A stretch of 64,000 nt of DNA, from assembly GCA_038198775.1 (NCBI GenBank), contig JBBPZV010000038.1, positions 1 through 64,000 on the forward strand, in the 5' to 3' direction. Shown here piece after piece: positions 1-6,037 of the stretch. A program made the translations under genes and the position numbers. Position 1 is the stretch's first letter; the number at the start of each line of letters is the position of its first letter. The stretch is from JACCYJ01 sp038198775. Its GTDB lineage: Bacteria; Actinomycetota; Actinomycetes; Propionibacteriales; Nocardioidaceae. The notes under the pieces were generated by a model. That model saw only the letters and a program-made list of their open reading frames with translations. It searched no databases and had not been told where the DNA came from.

Positions 1-307
1 ACCCACAAGCACCCCAACGTTCAGGCCTGGCTGGCCAAGCACCCGCGGATCCAGCTGCACTTCACCCCAACATCAGGCTCCTGGCTCAACCTTGTCGAGG
101 TCTTCTTCGAAATCATCACCCGCCAAGCGATCCGACGCGGCCTTCACCTCGGTCAAGGACCTCGTCGCCGCGATCGAGGCGTTCATCGACGCCTGGAACG
201 ACCGCTGTCAGCCCTTCGTCTGGACCAAGGACGCCGACACCATCCTCGCCAAGGCCGTCCGCCCAAAGAATCGGAAGACACAAGACGAGTCAGTTACACG
301 TCACTAG
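1..307 (+). pseudogene. IS630-family transposase, 3' end, frameshifted
   Basis: This is the C-terminal end of an IS630-family DDE transposase whose start lies outside the window. Frame 1 reads to about 137 and contains SGSWLNLVEVFF, whose Glu is the third catalytic residue of the DDE triad. The family-typical continuation FTSVKDLVAAIEAF then runs in frame 2 to TAG at 305-307, so one base is gained or two are lost near 138. The stop overlaps a TA dinucleotide (305-306), the target usually duplicated by this family, and oxidoreductase-like coding sequence starts at once after it. I infer an insertion that has since decayed; a sequencing error is the alternative for the frameshift. Confidence 0.8.
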
Positions 308-531
308 GCTGCCACGCTGGCCGAGCTGCTGGAGATCGACCGCGAGGAGGTCCGACGGTACGGCGTCGACTACGTCGCGGCCGGGTCTCTTCCGCCGCGC
401 GCGCCGGCATCGGCTTCTCGCTCGGCCTCGAAAGACGGCAGTTCGGTCCTCTCGCGTCTGGCGGAGCGGTTCGGTCGCGGCATGCTGCACTGCCTGTACT
501 GCCACGGCTGGAGGTTTGGTGGAGCACCCTG
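308..531 (+). pseudogene. Thioredoxin-reductase-like FAD oxidoreductase remnant
   Basis: The frame starting at 308 reads LLEIDREEVRRYGVDYV and, near its end, LAERFGRGMLHCLYCHGW before a TGA at 529-531. These match two parts of NAD(P)/FAD-dependent oxidoreductases of the thioredoxin-reductase type, where the second segment usually reads LHCPYCHGWE and carries the CxxC pair. The stretch between them is too short and looks shifted in frame, and both the N-terminal FAD motif and everything after the CxxC are missing. It is a broken internal piece, apparently interrupted on its left by the IS630 element. It is unlikely to be functional. Confidence 0.6.
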
Positions 532-602
532 AACGGGGCCTTGGAGGTGGAAAACTGGGCCACTCCCACCGTGTGCCACGGAACTACGGGATAACACCTG
601 CG

Positions 603-617
603 CCTGCAAGGTGCAGG
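603..617. promoter_or_regulatory. Operator-like palindrome upstream of the SDR gene
   Basis: CCTGCA-AGG-TGCAGG is a perfect 6-3-6 inverted repeat about 47 bases before the SDR start codon. Its size and position suit a repressor or MerR-type operator, but no regulator gene lies next to it, so the role is inferred only. Confidence 0.3.
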
Positions 618-663
618 ATGAACCGTCGGTCGACGTGCAAGCCCAGAGTCCTAGGGAGCGTTT

Positions 664-1463
664 ATGCAGCCTCAGTGGAGTGGCGGGAGGCGGTTCGAAG
701 GTCGGGTGGCGCTGGTGACCGGGGCTGGAGGGACGCTGGGTGGGGCTATTGCGCGGGCTCTGGGTCGGGAGGGTGCCCGAGTGGCAGTCGGTTACCGCTC
801 ATCCCGAACTGCCGCCGAGGCGACCACCAGTGACATCGTCGCCGCTGGTGGCGAGGCGCTGCTGTGCCAGCTTGATGTCTCCGTGCCGGCCACGGTCGAC
901 GCATGTCTGCGCTCCGTGCTTGACCGATGGGGTCAGGTCAACATTTTGGTGAATGCGGCTGGGCGGCTGGAAGTCGCCGATACCGTTCACCTCGACGCCC
1001 TTGATCTGGCAGACGCGAATGCACTATTGGAGGTCGACGTCATTGGCACGTTGCGCATGTGCCAGGCCGTGCTACCGGCGATGCCGGGGCGACCGGGGCG
1101 ATCCTCAACTTCTCCAGCACATACGGCAATGGAGTGAACCCGAACAACCCGATCAACTTCGTCCCGGTTGCATACTGCGCCGCCAAGGGTGCCGTTCGTG
1201 GGCTAACGGTGGCGATGGCCCGCGAGTTGGCGCCGGGGATTCGCGTCAATGCTCTAGCGCCCGGACCGATCTCAGGTCAATGGGAGCAGGAGTGGGACGT
1301 CTCCGGTGGCCAGATCGAAGAGGCGCTCCAGATGATCCCGCTCCAGCGGTTCGGGCTCCCCGAGGAAATCGCTGAAACCGCCCTTTTCCTCCTCTCCGAC
1401 GGTGCCGGCTACATCACCGGACAGGTCGTGCATGTCGACGCCGGCTGGCTGGCCAGGGACTGA
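664..1463 (+). pseudogene. Short-chain dehydrogenase/reductase (FabG-like), frameshifted
   Basis: Classical SDR fold in two frames. Residues about 15-22 give the Rossmann motif TGAGGTLG, and VNAAG stands for the NNAG motif. After about 1085 the reading frame moves and continues with the catalytic Ser in NFSSTYG, then YCAAK (Tyr and Lys of the YxxxK pair), and the usual C-terminus ITGQVVHVDAGW. Total length is normal for the family (about 266 aa if repaired). AGGGAG at 653-658 gives a good ribosome binding site for ATG 664. Only a single frame change separates it from an intact gene, so it is either a recent mutation or a sequencing error. The substrate cannot be predicted. Confidence 0.8.
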
Positions 1464-1534
1464 GCCGCCAGTACCAGGGACGTGCCCCGCCCCCGCGCCG
1501 CCGTCATTACCTCGACAACGTGCCCCTGCATCGT

Positions 1535-1949
1535 TTATCGCGCGGTGCCTCGGCTCGTTATGTCAATTTTGCCGACCTTGACCCAACCGCGGCGGAACGT
1601 CTCAGGGTGGATGCCGACCTGGCGGGCGAACACGCGGGTCGCAGCGGCCGCGCCGGGCACGTCGACAGTGGTCGCAGCGGCCGCGCCGAGCACGTCGACA
1701 GGGTTTGCCGGTTCGACTGGGGCGTTCGACGTGGTGCCGCACTGCACGAGAACTCGTGCACCGTTCGGCAGTTTGCCGCCCAGAGCGGCGTAAGGCTGCC
1801 CTGCCTGCCGTAAACGGCGCAACTGCGCGCCCAGCGTCAGACGGTCGATTGCGCGTCCCCCGTCGTCTCGGCGCCAAGCGTGCAGCCAGCTGGTGCCAGG
1901 CGTCGATGCGATAGATTTTGACCGGGCCCAGGTAGCCGACGCGGCGCAT
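1535..1949 (-). pseudogene. Possible MerR/BldC-like helix-turn-helix fragment
   Basis: The minus strand has an open frame ending at 1535 whose last 30 residues read RQVGIHPETFRRGWVKVGKID, close to the winged-helix DNA-binding segment of MerR/BldC-type proteins and excisionases (normally GxHPETxRRWxRAGKI...GGxxRY). An extra Gly in FRRGWV and a stop after TSRGTAR suggest decay. The upstream part is low-complexity, with an 11-residue repeat, and is not recognisable; another frame here begins RRVGYLGPVKIYRID. I would not claim an intact gene. Confidence 0.25.
1637..1702. repeat. 33-bp tandem direct repeat, two copies
   Basis: Two adjacent 33-base units (1637-1669 and 1670-1702), each beginning GGTCGCAGCGGCCGCGCCG, differ at only two positions. 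On the minus strand they encode an in-frame 11-residue repeat of the type VDVPGAAAATT. The copy number could vary by slippage. Confidence 0.85.
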
Positions 1950-1989
1950 CGGGTGAGCGTAGGCCGTCTGCCCGCTTGGCCCCTTGCTA

Positions 1990-2280
1990 TTAGTTGCTGC
2001 GGATCCATACGTCGAAGGGCTCCAGCATCTGCGGTATGGGCCGCGTTTGCCCGGCGGGCATGGCCCCTGAGGACTCCATGGCAGGAAACAGTCGAGTGCG
2101 CTCGAACTCTTCGGCGGCCTGGCGAGACTCCCACACGTCTACCACCTGAACACCGTCCTCAGTTTCCGAGGCGGTGTGTACCAACAGGCCCGCCGGCGGG
2201 TCGCTACTTACGTCGACTGCCGCGGTTACCTTCTCATATGCCTCGCGAGAAGGCGCCTTTGCAAGCACAACGAACGTCAT
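1990..2280 (-). CDS. Small dimeric alpha-beta barrel (ABM-like) protein
   Basis: A 96-residue protein. The N-terminus MTFVVLAKAPSREAYEKV, a central VHTASETEDGVQVVDVWES and the following QAAEEFERTRLFPAM fit the pattern of antibiotic-biosynthesis-monooxygenase/EthD-like ferredoxin-fold proteins, with a beta strand, a helix, then a strand holding the VVDVWES motif. No cofactor site is visible. The ATG at 2280 is chosen because an AAAGAG-type site lies about 12 bases upstream and the sequence before it looks non-coding. It sits alone among decayed genes. Function unknown; such proteins may be small oxygenases or binding proteins. Confidence 0.6.
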   Translation of the reverse strand: MTFVVLAKAPSREAYEKVTAAVDVSSDPPAGLLVHTASETEDGVQVVDVWESRQAAEEFERTRLFPAMESSGAMPAGQTRPIPQMLEPFDVWIRSN

Positions 2281-2722
2281 GTCTGAACCGTCTCTTTCCA
2301 GTCTGACCGGGCCGAGCGCCCTCATCGGCACCCACTGTCCTCCGTTGGGGCAGGATGTCCAAACTGGGAGGGCATGAGGGGCAACCGCCACCTTGACCCT
2401 CCGCTGTTGGTACCTGGGGCCGAGGCAGGCCGCGCAGGCCCGGGTCACCGAGCCGGAAGGGGGAGAGCGGCGCGGCTTGGTGCCACTGTGATCGTTCGTT
2501 GTGCTCACTGGGGGGCGACGATGGCGGCCCGGCGTCGATCTTGCGGGAGTCGTGCCGTTTGGCCTACGCCTCGATCTCCACATGAGTCACATCAGGAGGG
2601 GCTTCACGCCGGCCACCCCCAGGGGTCGGCTGCGGGTTCGACGACGTCGTACTGCAATGAACGCCTCGTCGATGTCGGCGGTGAGTCCTTCTTGACGCGC
2701 CCCACCGCTATGACGACGATGC
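2281..2722. other. Intergenic stretch, nothing recognised
   Basis: Some 440 bases without a credible gene. Open frames exist on both strands but none has a recognisable motif or a good ribosome binding site. Given the decayed genes on both sides it may be further remnant DNA. Confidence 0.5.
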
Positions 2723-3058
2723 ATGGGTGGTCCGGTCGAGTTGGTACAGCAGCAAGTCGATGCCTACATCAAATGCGACATCGGCGCCTTTCTCGCCTGT
2801 TACGCCGCAGACGCCGTGATCCGAGATGGCGACGGCAACGTCTTGATGACTGGGCATGATGAAATGCGCGACCAGTACGCACACTTCTTCGACGCCAATC
2901 CTGATCTGATGGTTGAAGTCTGCAACCGGGTGCACATCGACTCATGGGTGGTCGACTACGAACACATCCGCTACGGGTCAGACGATGTGCGCGCCATCGT
3001 GGGCTACCGGTTACAAGAAGGGCTTATTCAGGCTGTGGTGCTAATGTGCGACGGCTAG
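2723..3058 (+). CDS. SnoaL-like / NTF2-fold protein
   Basis: A 111-residue protein of the nuclear transport factor 2 superfamily. It shows the usual opening helix with ELVQQQVDAYIKCDIGAFL, then CYAADAVIRDGDGN, where the acidic strand-turn is typical of SnoaL-like proteins, and later a curved sheet (HIRYGSDDVRAIVGY). Length is normal for a single domain. Such proteins act as small cyclases, isomerases or ligand binders, and the substrate cannot be read from the sequence. It begins at ATG 2723 with no strong ribosome binding site, so the exact start is uncertain. The methyltransferase remnant follows on the same strand. Confidence 0.6.
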   Translation: MGGPVELVQQQVDAYIKCDIGAFLACYAADAVIRDGDGNVLMTGHDEMRDQYAHFFDANPDLMVEVCNRVHIDSWVVDYEHIRYGSDDVRAIVGYRLQEGLIQAVVLMCDG

Positions 3059-3074
3059 TCAACTCGCGCGACCA

Positions 3075-3507
3075 CCCGCGAGGGATATGGAGTGGTCGGC
3101 CTCGACCTCTCAGCGGCGATGTCGAGCGAGCGCGGGCGAATTCGCCCACGGCACAGTTCGTGGTCGGCGACGCCTCCGACCCCGCGCTCTAACTCGGCGC
3201 GTACGACATAGTGCTAAGCTGTCACGTGCTGTGGGCGATGCCCGACCCTGCAGCGGCGTTCGCCAAGTGGATCCACCTGCTCACACCCAGCGGGACCGTG
3301 GCCATCTCGAGGGCTGGTGGGCCACAGGACCCCGGCTGTGTACCAGCCTCCAGCCGACGGCTCCACCGTCAAGGAACGCCAGCTCCTGGGTGCAGCGGTT
3401 CGCGGCCACGACGATGGCGATGGCGGCCGCTTACGCGGGCGCCCCGTCAGGGCTGCTTCACGGACTCGGTCATCTCGCTACGCCCCACCGTCATCCGGTT
3501 AGGCTGA
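3075..3507 (+). pseudogene. SAM-dependent methyltransferase remnant
   Basis: Pieces of a class I methyltransferase lie in order but in different frames: VVGLDLSAAM (acidic loop after beta 2), then ERARANSPTAQFVVGDASD (motif II), an in-frame TAA at 3190-3192, then YDIVLSCHVLWAMPDPAAAF (motif post-II) and LLTPSGTVAI, after which the frame shifts again to EGWWATGP. The glycine-rich motif I and the N-terminus are missing. At least two frameshifts and one stop make a functional product very unlikely. The intact relatives look like small-molecule methyltransferases. Confidence 0.65.
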
Positions 3508-3540
3508 CAGGGGCTGGGCAGACATCACGCAGGTCTCCCT

Positions 3541-3882
3541 ATGCGAGTCAATGAAATTGCTGCTGCCGAGACAGGGGTTGGACCGCCAGTGCTGTCCAGG
3601 CGGAGCGTGACCAGCGCATCTCGAATGGCGATGGGCGACTTCGGTCGCCTTACCGGCTCGCTATGTTGTCAACCGGTCGTCTGAGGCTCCCACGACACTC
3701 TGGACAAATCCCCGCCCCAGCAGCCAGATACCAACCCCGGCTCCTGAGTCGTCAAGCAGCCGCGCCGCCCGAGACCCGACCGCTTCGACCCGGAAGCGCC
3801 GGAAAAGCAACTCCAGTCCTGTCGACGCCAGGGGGTCAGCGCACGTTCAGGAGCCCAACGTCTGCCGCGATTGACCCGGGGC
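3541..3882. other. Intergenic stretch with a UUCG hairpin
   Basis: No gene is recognisable in these 340 bases. One structure stands out: GGCGAC-TTCG-GTCGCC (3634-3649), a perfect 6-bp stem with the very stable UUCG tetraloop. It has no U-run on either strand, so it may be a weak terminator or an RNA remnant. Confidence 0.4.
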
Positions 3883-4323
3883 CTAAGCCTCTTCCATGAT
3901 CGCCTTGAGGTTGGCGAGGTTGCTATTCATGTCACGCTGGTACATGCGCGCCACCAAAGGATCGGCTAGCTTACCGAAGAAGCCGCCCAACGTCTCACCG
4001 AAGCCGTCGTTCCGAACCTCCGTCGAGCCGCCGCTGTCAACAAGCGTGTATGACATTTCGAACGGGAAGGGTGATTCGACGCTGCGGAATGCGATCCGCT
4101 CCGGACGCTTGGCCTCGGTGGTTTCGGTTACCCACCGCACCTTCTTGCCCGCAACCTTAACGGTTCCCCTTGCCCGGTCACCCACCTTGGGCTCATCCCC
4201 CCAGTCCGCATCGAACTCCTGCAACCCCGACTGCCAGACGATCTGAGTGTCAGGGTCAACAAGGTAGGCGTATACCTCCTCACGTGGCCTAGCGATAGTG
4301 ACTGTCGAGTGAAACTCAAGCAT
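3883..4323 (-). CDS. SRPBCC (polyketide cyclase/START-like) protein
   Basis: A 146-residue single-domain SRPBCC protein. The start MLEFHSTVTIARPREEVYAY is the usual first strand and helix of the fold; DPDTQIVWQSGLQEF, the strand VRWVTETTEAKRPERIAF and the long final helix (PLVARMYQRDMNSNLANLK) complete it. These proteins bind a hydrophobic ligand in a deep cavity and serve as cyclases, toxin-like proteins or lipid carriers; which applies here is not visible. ATG 4323 is preferred over an upstream in-frame ATG at 4398 because AAAGGACGG lies just before it and the fold begins there. Confidence 0.75.
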   Translation of the reverse strand: MLEFHSTVTIARPREEVYAYLVDPDTQIVWQSGLQEFDADWGDEPKVGDRARGTVKVAGKKVRWVTETTEAKRPERIAFRSVESPFPFEMSYTLVDSGGSTEVRNDGFGETLGGFFGKLADPLVARMYQRDMNSNLANLKAIMEEA

Positions 4324-4476
4324 ATCGCCGTCCTTTAGGACAAACAAATAGTTCCTCGGGGCCGGACGCCCAGCGGGGAACCGAGGGCGTCGAGTCAATC
4401 CATCATCTCCCGCTGCCCCTGCTCACGCAAGGCAGAGGTGAACCGGACCCGGTCCCTTGAACAGGTTGGTTGACTA

Positions 4477-5364
4477 TCACGCGGCTGCCGCCTTGTCGGC
4501 AAGCCAGTGTTGGTAGGTCTGTCGTGGTGTGCGGTGGCCGAGGCGTTCGATCAGCCACTGGGTGTTGTAGAGCTCGACGAACGCGGCGACGGCCTGGCGG
4601 AGCTCGTCGACGTTTCGGTAGACCCGCGCCCACAGGCACTGCTCCTTGAGCGTTTTGATCCACCGTTCGGCGCAGCCGTTGCACTCCGGCTCGCCGGGGT
4701 AGGCCGGGGAGTCGGCGATGCCGAGCCAGGACAGCGAGCCGGTGAAGTGGTGCGAGCGGTACTGGCTGCCCCAGTCGTGGCGGACCTCGAGGCCGCGGGC
4801 GACGTCGGCGGCCAGCACACCGTGGCGGTCGATGACGGCGTCGTAGACCGGTTGAAGGGCGGCGAAACGGTCCCCGACCTTCGCCACGTGCGCCCACGCT
4901 TCGCAGGTGTAATGGTCGACAAGGTCGAAGACCCACACCCAGCCGTCGTCGACGGTCCAGGCCATCGTCCCGTCGGTGCCCCAGCGGACGTCGGGGGCGT
5001 CGGTGACGATCCGACCGTCGTGCAACCGGGGCCGGCGGCGTCGGTGTGCGCGTTGCGGGGCGAGCAGCCCTTCTCGGCGCAGCAATCGCAGCACCCGCTT
5101 GCCGGACACCCGCACCTGGTGCTGGCGGCGCAGCCGGGCCCGGATCTTGCGGTACCCCTCACCGGCGAACGGCGAGTCGCCGATGACGGTGCGGATCAGG
5201 TCGACCAGCTGCTCGTCGCCGATCACCCCGACCGGCCCGGGACGCTCACCCAGCTGGCCGTCGGCGACCAGCCGCAGCTGCCGTCGCCGGTAGTGCGCAG
5301 TGGAGCGTGGCGCGCCTAGGACCCGGCAGACCCGTGCCAACGGAGCGCCCAGCATGGTGCTCAC
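4477..5364 (-). CDS. IS3-family transposase OrfB (DDE integrase domain)
   Basis: This 295-residue catalytic subunit cuts and joins the element ends. An HTH_21-like region (residues about 60-110, FAGEGYRKIRARLRR and GKRVLRLLRREGLL) comes before the rve integrase core. The DDE residues are visible as WGTDGTMAW, VRHDWGSQYRS (HSDRGSQY in most relatives) and the Glu in NGCAERWIKTLK (usually AERFFRTLK). Full length for the family. Its ATG overlaps the orfA stop as ATGA, which suggests translational coupling; no obvious A-rich slippery run marks a programmed frameshift at that place. Confidence 0.9.
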   Translation of the reverse strand: MSTMLGAPLARVCRVLGAPRSTAHYRRRQLRLVADGQLGERPGPVGVIGDEQLVDLIRTVIGDSPFAGEGYRKIRARLRRQHQVRVSGKRVLRLLRREGLLAPQRAHRRRRPRLHDGRIVTDAPDVRWGTDGTMAWTVDDGWVWVFDLVDHYTCEAWAHVAKVGDRFAALQPVYDAVIDRHGVLAADVARGLEVRHDWGSQYRSHHFTGSLSWLGIADSPAYPGEPECNGCAERWIKTLKEQCLWARVYRNVDELRQAVAAFVELYNTQWLIERLGHRTPRQTYQHWLADKAAAA

Positions 5365-5717
5365 CTCGGACGCTTCGCCGGCGGGATCTCGAGGTGCCTT
5401 TTTCGCGCCGCGGCGCGAAAGATGTCGTTGTCCAAGGTCAACTCCCCGACCTTACGTTCGGCCTCCCGCAACCGACGCCGCTGCTCAGCGCTCATGCCGT
5501 CCTCGGCCGGCATCCTGCCCTTCAGACCCACCCTCCCCGCGGCCAAGAACTCATCACGCCACGCAGCCAACCGGTGCGCCTCCACCCGCAGCTGGCGCGA
5601 CACCTCGTCGAGGCTCTCCCCGCGCAGCAACCGCAACACCGCATCGGTCTTCTTGTTCGCCGACCACCGCGTCTCCCGCTGATCGGCACCCTCTTCGATC
5701 ATGACGGACATGGTCAC
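5361..5717 (-). CDS. IS3-family OrfA, helix-turn-helix protein
   Basis: A 118-residue DNA-binding protein that recognises the element ends and is made together with OrfB. The helix-turn-helix reads ADAVLRLLRGESLDEVSRQL-like (residues about 24-45), and the C-terminal part, with MSAEQRRRLREAERKVGEL, is a likely coiled coil for dimer formation. A weak ribosome site precedes ATG 5717. It overlaps orfB by four bases. Confidence 0.85.
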   Translation of the reverse strand: MTMSVMIEEGADQRETRWSANKKTDAVLRLLRGESLDEVSRQLRVEAHRLAAWRDEFLAAGRVGLKGRMPAEDGMSAEQRRRLREAERKVGELTLDNDIFRAAARKRHLEIPPAKRPR

Positions 5718-5870
5718 CCTTCACTGTCAGGTGTCCAAGAACCCAAGTGGCTCACACCCAGTCGGCGGGCGCCTCACATGGGCGCGTCGACCGCTCGAGC
5801 TCGGATCGTGAGTGCCGAAATGGAGGCGAGCCTTGCGGACATCTTGCGGACACGGGCGCCTCGCCAAAGA

Positions 5871-5909
5871 TCAGAGGCCGCCTCCGAACGATCCGGAAAC
5901 GGCCTCTGA
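5871..5909 (-). terminator. Hairpin downstream of tRNA-fMet
   Basis: TCAGAGGCCG (5871-5880) pairs perfectly with CGGCCTCTGA (5900-5909), giving a 10-bp stem with a 19-base loop. It lies 16 bases past the 3' end of the minus-strand tRNA gene, where a terminator is expected. There is no clear U-run. Confidence 0.65.
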
Positions 5910-5924
5910 CCTGCGGTCTTACCC

Positions 5925-6001
5925 TGGTAGCGGGGGCAGGATTTGAACCTGCGACCTCTGGGTTATGAGCCCAGCGAGCTACCGAACTGCTCCACCCCGC
6001 G
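5925..6001 (-). tRNA. Initiator tRNA-Met (anticodon CAU)
   Basis: A 77-base cloverleaf read on the minus strand: acceptor CGCGGGG/CCCCGC, D-loop TTCGGTAGCTC, anticodon stem GGG with loop CTCATAA and CCC on the other side, T-arm with GGTTCAAATCC, and an encoded CCA end. The C1:U72 mismatch and the three G:C pairs below the anticodon loop are marks of initiator tRNA, which loads formyl-Met at the ribosomal P site. It stands on its own, between the accessory region and the UPF0182 gene, and may have acted as an integration site for the island. Confidence 0.97.
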
Positions 6002-6037
6002 TTGGCCGTCCCAGCATAGGCACCCGCGCCGTGCGGA

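Larger units (their letters stand above)
4451..5743 (-). mobile_element. IS3-type insertion sequence, two ORFs
   Basis: The element carries intact orfA (5361-5717) and orfB (4477-5364), both on the minus strand. Imperfect terminal repeats can be proposed: GGTCCCTTGAACA at 4451-4463 and, inverted, TGTCCAAGAACC at 5732-5743, matching about 10 of 12 positions with one gap. A clear target duplication was not found, so the ends may be off by several bases. Both ORFs look undamaged, unlike the older IS630 fragment, so it may still move. Confidence 0.6.

Noticed and set aside
4507..5319. Plus-strand frame of 270 codons opposite the IS3 transposase
   Set aside because: Mirror of orfB, with no motif or ribosome site.
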